DNA from: Streptomyces sp. TLI_146
GTDB taxonomy: Bacteria > Actinomycetota > Actinomycetes > Streptomycetales > Streptomycetaceae
Length of the DNA: 64,000 bases
Direction: 5' to 3'
NCBI RefSeq assembly: GCF_002846415.1
Contig: NZ_PJMX01000001.1
Location: 1,550,001-1,614,000, forward strand
The notes beneath the pieces are model-generated. The model had not been told where the DNA came from. It did not search any database and worked only from the letters and a program-made list of their open reading frames with translations. Below, piece by piece: positions 32,274-40,935 of this stretch. Numbering within the stretch: the stretch's first letter is position 1; every line of letters starts with the position of its first letter. The position numbers were made by a program, and so were the translations under genes.

Positions 32274-33821
32274 CTACCTCCCCAGCACCGCCATCGCCGC
32301 GTTGTGGCCCGGGATGCCGCTGACCCCGCCGCCCCGGACCGCGCCCGCCCCGCACAGCAGCACGTTCGGGTGCGCGGTCGCCACGCCCCAGCGGCCCGCG
32401 GACTCCTGCGCGTACGGGAAGGACAGCGGGCGGTGGAAGATGTTGCCGCCGGGCAGCCGCAGCTCCCGCTCCAGGTCGAGCGGGGTCTTCGCCTCGACGC
32501 AGGGCCGCCCGTCGGCATCGGTGGCCAGGCAGTCCGCGAGCGGCTCGGCCAGATGCGCGTCCAGCTGCGCCAGCGTCGCCTCCAGCAGCACCTCGCGTGT
32601 CTTGTCGTGGTCACCCGCGAACAGCCGCGCCGGGGTGTGCAGCCCGAACAGCGTCAGCGTCTGGTAGCCGCGCCCGGCCAGGCCGGGGCCGAGGATCGAG
32701 GGGTCGGTGAGCGAGTGGCAGTAGATCTCGGAGGGCGGCGCGCTGGGCAGCGCACCGGACGCGGCCTGCGCGTACGCGGCCGCCAGCTCCCCGTAGCCCT
32801 CGCCGATGTGGAAGGTCCCGGCGAACGCCTCGCGCGGGTCGACCGAGGTGTCCTTCAGCCGGGGCAGCCGCGTGAGCAGCATATTGACCTTGAGCTGGGC
32901 GCCCTCGGCGTGCTCCGGGGCCGGGTCACCGGTGAGCGCGGCCAGCGCCTCGGGCGAGGCGTTGACCAGGACGTGGCGGGCCGCGACCGTGCCCTCGCCC
33001 GACTCCGTACGGAAGTCGACCTCGGCCTCGCGGCCGTCGGTGCGCAGCGCGGTCGCCTCGTGCCCGGTGACGATCTCCGCGCCGGCCGCCCGCGCGGCGC
33101 CCGCGAGCGCGTCGGTGAAGGCGCCCATCCCGCCCACCGGCACGTCCCAGTCGCCGGTGCCGCCGCCGATCACGTGGTAGAGGAAGCAGCGGTTCTGGGC
33201 GAGGGAGGGGTCGTGGGCGTCGGCGAAGGTGCCGATCAGGGCGTCGGTGAGGACGACGCCGCGCACCAGGTCGTCGTCGAACCGCTCCTCCACGGCCACG
33301 CCGATCGGCTCCTCGAAGAGCACCCGCCACGCCGTGTCGTCGCCCAGGCGCTCGCGCAGGGCCGCGCGGGTGGGCAGCGGCTCGGTCAGCGTGGGGAAGA
33401 TCCGCTCGGCGGCCCGCCGGGTCATCCCGTAGAACTCCTCCCAGGCCGTATACGCGGCGTCGGAGCCGGTCAGACGGCGGAACGAGGCCCGGGTGCGCTC
33501 CTCGCCGCCGCCGACGAGCAGCCCGGTGGGGCGTCCGTCGCGTACCACCGGCGTGTACGAGGAGACGGTCCGCTTGCGGACGGCGAACCGCAGCCCCAGA
33601 TCGTCCACGATCTTCTTGGGCAGCAGCGAGACGAGGTAGGAGTAGCGCGAGAGCCGGGCGTCGACGCCCGCGAAGGGGCGGGTCGAGACGGCCGCACCGC
33701 CGGTGTGGCCGAGGCGCTCCAGGACCAGCACCGACCGGCCGGCGCGGGCGAGGTAGGCGGCGGCCACCAGGCCGTTGTGGCCGCCGCCGACGATCACGGT
33801 GTCGTACACCTGGTGTGCGGG
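32274..33821 (-). CDS. FAD-dependent oxidoreductase, phytoene-desaturase/PYROXD2-like
   Basis: A 515-residue flavoprotein. The dinucleotide-binding motif TVIVGGGHNGLVAAAYLARAG is at residues 9-29, with LVLERLGHTGGAA following. The C-terminal FAD motif NVLLCGAGAVRGGGVSGIPGHNAA is typical of the amine-oxidase/phytoene desaturase superfamily. GGAAGG precedes the ATG at 33819-33821. The PYROXD2 group includes proteins of unknown chemistry; carotenoid genes are absent nearby, so carotenoid desaturation is unlikely. It is a single gene whose upstream neighbour, the kinase-TPR gene, is cut off by a strong terminator hairpin (33842-33879). Confidence 0.85.
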   Translation of the reverse strand, partial: PAHQVYDTVIVGGGHNGLVAAAYLARAGRSVLVLERLGHTGGAAVSTRPFAGVDARLSRYSYLVSLLPKKIVDDLGLRFAVRKRTVSSYTPVVRDGRPTGLLVGGGEERTRASFRRLTGSDAAYTAWEEFYGMTRRAAERIFPTLTEPLPTRAALRERLGDDTAWRVLFEEPIGVAVEERFDDDLVRGVVLTDALIGTFADAHDPSLAQNRCFLYHVIGGGTGDWDVPVGGMGAFTDALAGAARAAGAEIVTGHEATALRTDGREAEVDFRTESGEGTVAARHVLVNASPEALAALTGDPAPEHAEGAQLKVNMLLTRLPRLKDTSVDPREAFAGTFHIGEGYGELAAAYAQAASGALPSAPPSEIYCHSLTDPSILGPGLAGRGYQTLTLFGLHTPARLFAGDHDKTREVLLEATLAQLDAHLAEPLADCLATDADGRPCVEAKTPLDLERELRLPGGNIFHRPLSFPYAQESAGRWGVATAHPNVLLCGAGAVRGGGVSGIPGHNAAMAVLGR

Positions 33822-33841
33822 CATGGCCCTTCCTAGCACGC

Positions 33842-33879
33842 GCCGATCACCGGCGGCCAGGGTGGCGCCGGTGATCGGC
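33842..33879 (-). terminator. Hairpin terminator after the kinase-TPR gene
   Basis: GCCGATCACCGGCG (33842-33855) pairs perfectly with 33866-33879 (14 bp) around a 10-nt loop. It lies 6 bp past the stop of the kinase-TPR gene and before the FAD oxidoreductase start. Confidence 0.75.
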
Positions 33880-33885
33880 CGCCCG

Positions 33886-36098
33886 CTACCTCCCGCGTGG
33901 CGCGCTCTGCTGCCGCAGGGCCGCGACCCGCCGGTACAGCGCCGCCGCCTCGGCGCCGCGCCCCAGCCGCTCCAGGCAGTGGGCCTCGTCGTTGCGGCTG
34001 GCGAGGGCGTCGGGGTGGGCGGTGCCCAGGACCCGCTCGCGGGCGTCGGCGACCTGCCGGTAGACGGCCAGCGCCTGCGCCCACCGCTCGAGCCAGCCGA
34101 GGCCGACGGCGATCTCGCGCCGGCTGACGAGGGTGTCGGGGTGGTCGGGGCCGAGGACGCGCTCGCGCAGCGCGCACACGTCGCGGGCCTCGGCCAGGGC
34201 CTCCTCCCAGCGGGCCAGGCGCCCGAGGTTGACGCCGAGGCCATGGCGGGCGCGCAGGGTCTCGGGGTCCTCGGGGCCGTCGACGCGGGTGCGGTCGCCG
34301 ACGAGCACCCGGTACAGCTCCAGCGCCTCGGCGCTGCGGCCGAGGCGGCCCAGGGCGATGCCGACCTCGTAGCGGGTGGCGAGCGTGTCGGGGTGGTCGG
34401 CCCCGAGGACGGTCGCGCGCGCCGAGGCGACCTCACGGTAGAGCTGGAGCGCCTCCACCCAGCGTCCCAACTGTCCGAGCACATAGGCGACTTCGGACCG
34501 GGACACCAGGGTGTCGGGATGCCCGGCGCCGAGCACGCGCGCGCGGTCGGCGGCGACGTCGCGCGCCATGCGGTACGCGTCCTCCAGCCGGCCCAGACGG
34601 CCCAGGTTGAAGGCGAGGTTGTGGCGGCAGCGCAGGGTGGCCGGGTGGTCGGCTCCCATGACGCGCTCGCGGGCGGCGAGCACCGAGGCGTACACCTGGT
34701 GCGCCTCGAAGTGGCGTCCGAGGCGGCCCAGGACGTACGCGGTCTCCTGGCGGGCGTCGAGCGCGCCCGGATCGTCGGGTCCGAGCGTGCGGGCCCGGGC
34801 CTGGGCGACCAGGCCGAACTCGCGCAGGGCGTCCGCCTCGCGCCCGGTCCGGCTCAGGGCGAAGGCCACCTCGTACTGGCTGGCCAGGGTATCGGGGTGG
34901 TCGGGGCCCAGTGCGTGGGCGCGTTCGGCGGCGACCGCGCGGTGCACCTCGCCCGCCTCCGCCCAGCGGCCGACGCGGCCCAGACCGAGGCCTTCGCGGT
35001 GCCGGTCGTCGAGCTCGGCGAGGAGCTCGGGCGGGGGCGGCGGCGGCCGGTCGGGGGCGGGCGGAGCGGGCGGCAGGGCGGTCGTCCAGGCGCCGGTGAG
35101 GCTGGCGTCGGGGTCGGGCGGGGCCGGGTCCGGGGGTGTGGAGCCGGTCGCCTTGTGGCCGGTGGTCATCCCGCGCGCCCAGGACGGCAGCCCGCGCGAC
35201 CGCACGGGCTGCGGCGCCACCGCGAAGGGGGAGACCGGGCCCCTGACCGGCCCGCGCCCGGCGGCCAGCCGCCGCACCACCTCCCTCGCGTCCTGGGGCC
35301 GCGAGCCTGGCTCCTTGGCGAGCAGATCGAGCACGATCTCCTCGAAGAACTCGGGAGTTCGGGGCGCCCGGCGCGCGGGGGCTCGGGGGAGGTGTCACGG
35401 TGGCCGACGAGGATCGCCCAGGCGTCGTCGAGGTCGAACGGCGGTGCCCCGGTGGCCAGTTCGTACAGCACGCACCCCAGCGAGTACAGGTCGCTGCGGT
35501 GGTCGACGGGGGCGCCGCCGATCTGCTCGGGCGACATGTAGTGCGGGGTGCCCATGGCGATGCCGGTGCCGGTGAGCCGGGAGGTGAACCCGATGTCGGC
35601 GCCGAGACGGGCGATCCCGAAGTCCAGGATCTTCACCGTGCCGTCCGGCAGCCGCATGATGTTGGCCGGCTTCAAATCCCGGTGGACGATGCCCTGTTGG
35701 TGGGTGTAGGCGAGGGCGGAGGACAGCTGCTCGGCGATGTCCACGACGTCCAGCACCGGCAGCGGATGCCCCTTGCCGTCCTGGAGGAGCTGGCTCAGAT
35801 TGCGGCCGTCGAGCAGCTCCATGACGAGATAGAGCACGCCCTCGAACTCGCCGAAGTCATGGACGACCGTGACGCCCCGATGCTGGAGCGCGGCCGCGAC
35901 CCGCGCCTCGCGCCGGAAGCGCTCGCGCAGTACGCGGGCGGACGCCTGGTCGTGCTGAAGCCCCAGCGGCTTGAGGCACTTCACCGCGACCCGCCGCCCC
36001 AGCGAGTCGTCGCGGGCCGCCCACACCTCGCCCATGCCGCCGCGCCCGATCAGCTCCAGCAGCCGGTACCGGCCGTGGATCAGCCTGGTGTCCGCCAT
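33886..36098 (-). pseudogene. Ser/Thr protein kinase with C-terminal TPR repeats, frameshifted
   Basis: One gene split by a -1 shift. The first 250 residues form a Hanks kinase domain: GRGGMGEVW glycine loop, Lys40, HRDLKPANI (Asp141), DFG (159-161), GTPHYMSPEQ. At about 35377-35389 the frame changes inside two C-runs (G-runs on the plus strand); the other frame then continues TPEFFEEIVLDLLAKEPGSRP, which is exactly the missing kinase C-lobe. It leads through a Pro-rich linker into about nine 42-residue TPR repeats (LG.DHPDTL.SR.EVA..LG.LGRW.EAL). Adding one C restores a single product of about 737 residues. No membrane segment is seen, so it would be a soluble kinase with a TPR scaffold. Either a sequencing error or a real mutation explains the break. 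Confidence 0.85.
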
Positions 36099-36121
36099 CG
36101 CGCGATGTCGCCCCCGTCACG

Positions 36122-37024
36122 TCACTGAGCTGCGCCCTCCCCGGCTGCCTCCAGTATGGCCGCCTGTCTGCGGAGTGTGTACGGCGACGGGCGCGTTCCC
36201 GGCCCCATCCGGGCGACCGCGCGCAGGATGTGCTTGGGCGGCAGTTGCCAGCGCACGGTCGCCGGAATGAGCCGCAGCAGCCGTCCGGCGCCGACGAGCC
36301 GCCGGGTGACCTCGTCCGGCCGGGGCGCGGGCCGCCCGTACAACTCGTGGGCGTACGGGGGCAGCGCGTCGTAGGCGAGCCGCGCCACGCGCCGCCACAC
36401 CAGCGCACGCGCCGGTACCAGCAGCCGGGGCACGGGCGGCCGCCGCAGGAACGCGTCGACGTCGCGCGCGTCGGCGCCGGCGGCGAGTTCGGGCCGTACG
36501 TCCGCGAAGTAGGCGGAGAGCTGCGCGGTGGACGCCGGGACGACGGCCGGGTCGAGCCCGATGAGCCGCGCGGCCTCGCGCTGCTCGTCCACATAGCGGT
36601 CGGCCTGCGCGTCGCTGACCGGATATCCCGAGCGGCGCGCGACGCTCAGATAGCTGTCGACCTCCGCGCAGTGCACCCAGAGCAGCAGCGCGGGATCGTC
36701 TATCCGGAACCGCTCCCCGGTCACGGGGTCATCGGCCTTCAGGAACCCGTGAATGCGCCGCACCCGCGCACCGGCCCGCTCCGCCTCGTCCTTCGTCCCG
36801 TACGAGATGGTCGCCACGAACCGCGCGGTGCGCAGCAGCCGCCCCCAGGTGTCCTTGCGGAAGTCACTGTTCTGCACGACCCCGCGCACGGCACGCGGAT
36901 GCAGCGCCTGAAGGTACAGCGCCCGCACCCCGGCGATCCACATGATCGGATCCCCGTGCATCTGCCAGGTCACCGACCGGGGGCCGAAGTAGCCGGGGTC
37001 GGGCCCGGAACTGTTGTCGCCCAT
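36122..37024 (-). CDS. MpaB/Lcp-family (DUF2236) oxygenase
   Basis: A 300-residue all-helical protein of the DUF2236 family, which includes rubber oxygenase Lcp, the fungal MpaB and many actinobacterial proteins. The ATG at 37022-37024 begins MGDNSSGPDPGYFGPRSVTWQMHGDPIMW. The family core GVRALYLQALHPRAVRGVVQNSDFR has the conserved His, and later LLWVHCAEVDSYL and the R....T..Y features are present; these are thought to hold a b-type haem. The biochemical role is unclear: members cleave C=C bonds or have no known activity. It lies 26 bp downstream of the acyl-CoA dehydrogenase on the same strand, so the two are probably co-transcribed and may act on the same lipid. Confidence 0.85.
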   Translation of the reverse strand: MGDNSSGPDPGYFGPRSVTWQMHGDPIMWIAGVRALYLQALHPRAVRGVVQNSDFRKDTWGRLLRTARFVATISYGTKDEAERAGARVRRIHGFLKADDPVTGERFRIDDPALLLWVHCAEVDSYLSVARRSGYPVSDAQADRYVDEQREAARLIGLDPAVVPASTAQLSAYFADVRPELAAGADARDVDAFLRRPPVPRLLVPARALVWRRVARLAYDALPPYAHELYGRPAPRPDEVTRRLVGAGRLLRLIPATVRWQLPPKHILRAVARMGPGTRPSPYTLRRQAAILEAAGEGAAQ

Positions 37025-37050
37025 GGGCCGCCACCTCCTGTAGGGCCAGG

Positions 37051-38229
37051 CTAACGGCGCACCCGCGGCATCCCCAGACCGATCCAGGAGATGATTTCGC
37101 GCTGGATCTCGTTGTTGCCGCCGCCGAATGTGAAGATCACGGCCGAGCGGTAGCCGCGTTCCAGTTCGCCGTGGAGCACCGCGCCCGCCGAGCCCTCCTT
37201 CATGGGTCCGGCCGCGCCGACGACCTCCATGAGCCAGGCGTACGCGTCGCGGCGGGCCTCCGAGCCGTACACCTTGACGGCGGAGGCGTCCTGCGGGGTG
37301 AGGGTGCCTTCCTGGACGGCGTTGACCATCTGCCAGTTGAGGAGCTTCATCGCGTCGAGCCGGGTGTGGGTGCGGGCCAGGCGGCCGCGTACCCAGCCGA
37401 GGTCGATGACACGGCGGCCGTCGGCGAGCTTGGTGTCGGCGGCCCAGCGCTGGACGTCGTGCAGGGCGCGGATCGCCATGGTGCCGTGCGCGGCGAGCGT
37501 GACGCGCTCGTGGTTGAGCTGGTTGGTGATCAGCCGCCAGCCCTGGTTCTCCTCGCCGACGCGGCGGGAGACGGGGACGCGGATGTTCTCGTAGTAGCTG
37601 GCGGTGGTGTCGTGCGAGGCGAGTGTGTTGATGACGGTGCAGGAGTAGCCGGGGTCGGAGGTCGGCACGAGGAGCATGGAGATGCCCTTGTGCGGGGGCG
37701 CTCCGGGGTCGGTGCGCACGGCCAGCCAGACCCAGTCGGCGGTGTCGCCGTTGGTGGTCCAGATCTTCTGCCCGTTGACGACGTAGCTGTCGCCGTCCCG
37801 CACCGCCCTCGTCTTCAGCGCGGCCAGGTCCGTGCCCGCGTCGGGCTCGCTGTAGCCGATCGCGAAGTCGATCTCGCCGGAGAGGATCCTCGGCAGGAAG
37901 TACGCCTTCTGCTCGTCCGTGCCGAACCGCATCAGGGTCGGGCCGACCGTGTTCAGCGCCATCAGCGGCAGCGGGACCCCGCCCTGGGCGGCCTCGTCGA
38001 AGAAGATGAACTGCTCCATCGGGCTCAGCCCGCGCCCGCCGTACTCCTCGGGCCACCCCACCCCCAGCCAGCCGTCCGCGCCGAGGCGGCGCACGGTGTC
38101 GCGGTAGAAGCGCTTCTGGGTGGCGGGGTCGGCGTACCGCGCGTACGCGTTGTCGGGCACCAGCTCGGCGAAGTAGGCGCGCAGCTCGGCGCGGAGGCGC
38201 TGCTGCTCGGGCGTGTATTCGAGGTGCAC
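37051..38229 (-). CDS. Acyl-CoA dehydrogenase (FadE family)
   Basis: A 392-residue FAD enzyme. The GTG at 38227-38229 (VHLEYTPEQQRLRAELRAYF) follows GGAGGGG. Family motifs are WPEEYGGRGLSPMEQ, FAIGYSEPDAGTDLAALKTRA, YVVNGQKIWTTNGDTADW and the C-terminal FTFGGGNNEIQREIISWIGLGMPR. It introduces an alpha,beta double bond into an acyl-CoA. The sequence style is like the actinobacterial steroid FadEs (FadE28/29/30 group), some of which work as heterotetramers; only one subunit is present here. A KstR-like box lies 79 bp upstream of the start. An MpaB-family oxygenase gene follows closely. Confidence 0.88.
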   Translation of the reverse strand: MHLEYTPEQQRLRAELRAYFAELVPDNAYARYADPATQKRFYRDTVRRLGADGWLGVGWPEEYGGRGLSPMEQFIFFDEAAQGGVPLPLMALNTVGPTLMRFGTDEQKAYFLPRILSGEIDFAIGYSEPDAGTDLAALKTRAVRDGDSYVVNGQKIWTTNGDTADWVWLAVRTDPGAPPHKGISMLLVPTSDPGYSCTVINTLASHDTTASYYENIRVPVSRRVGEENQGWRLITNQLNHERVTLAAHGTMAIRALHDVQRWAADTKLADGRRVIDLGWVRGRLARTHTRLDAMKLLNWQMVNAVQEGTLTPQDASAVKVYGSEARRDAYAWLMEVVGAAGPMKEGSAGAVLHGELERGYRSAVIFTFGGGNNEIQREIISWIGLGMPRVRR

Positions 38230-38307
38230 GGGCCCCTCCAGGCTGGTCACGGTCCGTCGGTGCGCGTCGGGCGGACGTCGCTGTACGTCGTGCGAGCGGG
38301 CACACAG

Positions 38308-38321
38308 TAGAACGTGTTCCA
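38308..38321. promoter_or_regulatory. KstR-like operator upstream of fadE
   Basis: TAGAACGTGTTCCA fits TNNAACNNGTTNNA and is close to the best mycobacterial sites (TAGAAC-N2-GTTCTA), with one asymmetric base. It lies in the 239-bp divergent gap between the acyl-CoA dehydrogenase and the CBS-domain gene. Confidence 0.6.
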
Positions 38322-38468
38322 AGAATCTGGAAGGGCGGTGCGGTGGGGAGTGGGGCCGACCGCTCGGCCGGTCACCCGTTCGTCGCCATACGGTCGCCGC
38401 GCGCCCGGGGCGCGGCCAGCATGGCGAGGGTGTAGCCGAGTCCAGGACCCACCGCCCCGGAGGCCCCC

Positions 38469-38888
38469 ATGACCACCGCCCGCGATCTGATGACCGTCGA
38501 CGTCCGCTGCATCCCGGCGAGCGAAACCCTCGACCGCGCGGCCCAGTTGATGCGGGACCACAACATCGGCGCGCTGCCCGTGAAGAGCGGCGACGGCACG
38601 CTGACGGGCATCGTCACGGACCGCGACATCGTGGTGAAGGTCCTGGCCGCCGGGAAGGACGCGGCCGACGTGACGGCGGGCGACCTCGCCGACGGCCGGC
38701 CGCGTACGGTCTCCGCCGACGCGGACGCGGCCGAGGCGGTGCGGGTGATGAGCGACGCGCGCATCCGCCGCCTCGTCGTCGTGGACGACGGCGAGCCGGT
38801 CGGTGTGATCACCGAGGCGGATCTGGCCCGGCACCTCCCTGCGGACCAGTTCGCCTCGTTCGCGAGCAGCGTCTACGCGAGGGGCTGA
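38469..38888 (+). CDS. CBS-domain pair protein
   Basis: A 139-residue protein made only of two CBS domains (residues 7-62 and 75-130), each with the GALPV/RRLVVVD strand and the GIVTDRDI/GVITEADL adenosyl-ligand motif. Such stand-alone Bateman modules bind AMP, ATP or SAM and act as energy sensors; the hypoxic response protein Hrp1 of mycobacteria has this form. The ATG at 38469 follows GGAGG. It is divergent from the acyl-CoA dehydrogenase gene, and a small gene of unknown function follows on the other strand. The ligand and target are not known. Confidence 0.9.
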   Translation: MTTARDLMTVDVRCIPASETLDRAAQLMRDHNIGALPVKSGDGTLTGIVTDRDIVVKVLAAGKDAADVTAGDLADGRPRTVSADADAAEAVRVMSDARIRRLVVVDDGEPVGVITEADLARHLPADQFASFASSVYARG

Positions 38889-38931
38889 GTCCTGAGAGGC
38901 CGGGCCTCCGCGAGCGGGTCGGGCGCGTGGG

Positions 38932-39132
38932 TCAGGGCAGCAGCTTGTCGATCGCCGCGGGGCCGTCCTCCGCGAGCCGGCGCTCTGCCCACGCCATGTT
39001 CTTCGGGTTGATGTCGCGCCCCGACGCGAGCACCAGGTCCTCGGCGGTGACCTCACCGCCCGCTCCTGTGTGCAGCAGTGCGTCGGGGGTGATCCCCTCC
39101 CGCTTCGGCGCGGGATCGGACTGAGCGTTCAT
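38932..39132 (-). CDS. Small hypothetical protein
   Basis: A 66-residue protein: MNAQSDPAPKREGITPDAL then a compact helical part ending AERRLAEDGPAAIDKLLP. The ATG at 39130-39132 has GAGGAGGC at the right distance, and codon use is like its neighbours, so it is probably translated. The segment VTAEDLVLASGRDINPKNMAWAERR suggests a two-helix fold. No known domain is recognised; similar short proteins occur in many Streptomyces. It is convergent with the CBS-domain gene, 43 bp away. Confidence 0.6.
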   Translation of the reverse strand: MNAQSDPAPKREGITPDALLHTGAGGEVTAEDLVLASGRDINPKNMAWAERRLAEDGPAAIDKLLP

Positions 39133-39538
39133 GCCGCCTCCTCATTAGTCCGGCGTGGCTCCATTCTGGTACCCGGTCCCGCAGAACGCATCCGCCCCAG
39201 AAATATCACCGGTCCGGCCCGTACGGTGGCGGCCTACGGACCCTGCCGCCGCATGCGCTGCCGGGCTGCGACGGGCCGGGAAACCGTGATCCCGGCCGTT
39301 CGGCGGCCCGGCGCGGGGCCCCTGGACGGGCCGCGCGGCCGCGTCCACCAAAGTCACCGCGCATGTCACCACGAAAGTCACCCGTACGACACGCCGGAGC
39401 CGGGAACCAGCCGCCGCGCTCGCCGCGTTCTCCCCACAGCGACGCGGCACGCTGCGGCACGAAGCAGCGGGGCGCGGCGGAGCGCGGGACAGCGTGGCGC
39501 GGTGGCGGACCGCGGCGGGCCAGTGGAGGGGTGTGCCG
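39133..39538. other. 406-bp gene-free region upstream of the TerD-CAP gene, with 12-bp repeats
   Basis: No convincing gene is seen. At 39351-39382 there are three direct repeats with GTCACC at 39353, 39365 and 39377, exactly 12 bp apart (units AAAGTCACCGCG, CATGTCACCACG, AAAGTCACCCGT). The rest is GC-rich with several short dyads and no clear -10/-35 pair. Confidence 0.55.
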
Positions 39539-40879
39539 ATGAGCGAGCTGGTTCCCGGGGGCAACCGGCCCCTTCCGGACGGCGTGCTGACGATAGGCGT
39601 CCCGGGCCCCTTCGACCTTTCGGTGCTGATCACCGACGACACCGGAAAGGTCGGCGGCGACGCCGACTTCGTCTTCTACAACCAGCCGTCCGCGCCCGGC
39701 ACCCGCCTCGACGACGACGTCATCACGGTCGACCCGAGCCGGCTGCGGGCCGGGGCCAGCCGACTGACCGTGGTGGTCAGCCCCGCCGAGCCGGGCGTTC
39801 CGCTCGGCCGGCTGCCGGTGCCGAGCCTGCGGCTCACCGGTCCCGGCGGCGAGGTCCTGGCCCGGTTCACCCCGCCGAAGCCGGAGCGGGAGACAGTGCT
39901 GCTGCTGGCCGAGATCTACCGCCGGGGCACCGGCTGGAAGGTGCGCGCACTGGGTCAGGGGTACGCGGACGGCCTCGCGGGAGTGGCCCGCGACTTCGGG
40001 GTGGACGTGGCCGACGAGGGCCCGCCGCCGCACGCACCCACCGTCCAGGTGCCCACCGCGGCGATACCGGTCCCCGCCGCGCGGCGGCAGGAGGCCCAAC
40101 AGAGCGACGGCTTCGGCGGGTTGGTCAACGCCGAGCGGGTCCGGGCCGGGGCCCCGCCGGTGACGATCGACGCCCGGCTGACCTCGGCCGCCGAGGCGCA
40201 CGCGGCGACCATGGCAGCGCAGGGCCGCCTCAGCGTGGAGAGCCCGGACGGCGTGTCGGTCTTCCAGCGGGTGACGACGCGGGGGTACGCGTATCTGGGC
40301 ATCGCCGAGCACCTGGTGTCGGGGCCGCGCACCCCGGCCGAGTTCCTGGCGTACTGCCTGGAGGACGCCCACACCCGGCGCCCACTGCGGGACGCCGCCT
40401 TCACCGAGGCGGGCATCGGCCGTGCCACCGACGACCGCACGGGCGAGGTGTACTGGACGGCGCTGTGGGCCCGGCCGTTCAGCGGGGACGGGCTGCACCG
40501 CACGGTCTCCGAGGTGGTCGCGCTCACCAACGGGCGCCGCGCCTCGGCCGGGCTGCGCCCGCTGGCCGACGACACCCGCCTGGCCTCGGCGGCCCAGGCG
40601 TACAGCACGGACATGGCGGCGCGCGGCTTCTACTCGCACACCTCGCCGGAGGGCCTGGAGCCGTGGGACCGGGCCCGGGCGGCCGGGGCCGCGCACCGGG
40701 GCATCGGCGAGAACATCGCCTGCGGGCAGCGCACGGCGGCCGAGGTGGTGGAGGGCTGGATGAACAGCCCGGGCCACCGCGCCAACATCCTCAAGCCCGA
40801 CTTCACCCACATAGGCGTCGGCTTCGCGGGCGGCGGCCGCGCGGGCACGTACTGGACGCAGCTGTTCGGCCTCGCCTGA
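39539..40879 (+). CDS. TerD-like domain fused to two CAP (SCP/PR-1) domains
   Basis: A 446-residue fusion protein starting at ATG 39539 with GGAGGGG 9 nt upstream. Residues 1-158 are a TerD domain (FDLSVLITDDTGKVGGDADFVFYNQP, later AEIYRRGTGWKVRALGQGYADGL), the Ca2+-binding fold of tellurite/stress-resistance proteins. Residues about 190-300 are a degenerate CAP domain. Residues about 325-446 are a full CAP domain (YSHTSPEGLEPWDR, GENIACG, EGWMNSPGHRANIL) with its conserved His/Glu positions. There is no signal peptide, which is odd because CAP proteins are normally secreted. The likely role is a Ca2+-linked intracellular stress protein, but the CAP activity is unknown. Tandem 12-bp repeats lie upstream. 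Confidence 0.88.
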   Translation: MSELVPGGNRPLPDGVLTIGVPGPFDLSVLITDDTGKVGGDADFVFYNQPSAPGTRLDDDVITVDPSRLRAGASRLTVVVSPAEPGVPLGRLPVPSLRLTGPGGEVLARFTPPKPERETVLLLAEIYRRGTGWKVRALGQGYADGLAGVARDFGVDVADEGPPPHAPTVQVPTAAIPVPAARRQEAQQSDGFGGLVNAERVRAGAPPVTIDARLTSAAEAHAATMAAQGRLSVESPDGVSVFQRVTTRGYAYLGIAEHLVSGPRTPAEFLAYCLEDAHTRRPLRDAAFTEAGIGRATDDRTGEVYWTALWARPFSGDGLHRTVSEVVALTNGRRASAGLRPLADDTRLASAAQAYSTDMAARGFYSHTSPEGLEPWDRARAAGAAHRGIGENIACGQRTAAEVVEGWMNSPGHRANILKPDFTHIGVGFAGGGRAGTYWTQLFGLA

Positions 40880-40935
40880 CGGCTGTGGGTCGTTTGGATG
40901 CCGCAGACCGTACGGATACGCCGTGTCCGGTCGGC

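Noticed and set aside
32274..33821. Carotenoid desaturase (crtI)
   Set aside because: The fold is shared, but no other carotenoid gene is nearby and the sequence is closer to the PYROXD2-type branch.
39353..39382. A PHO box for PhoP
   Set aside because: The units are 12 bp apart, not 11, and read GTCACC rather than GTTCACC.
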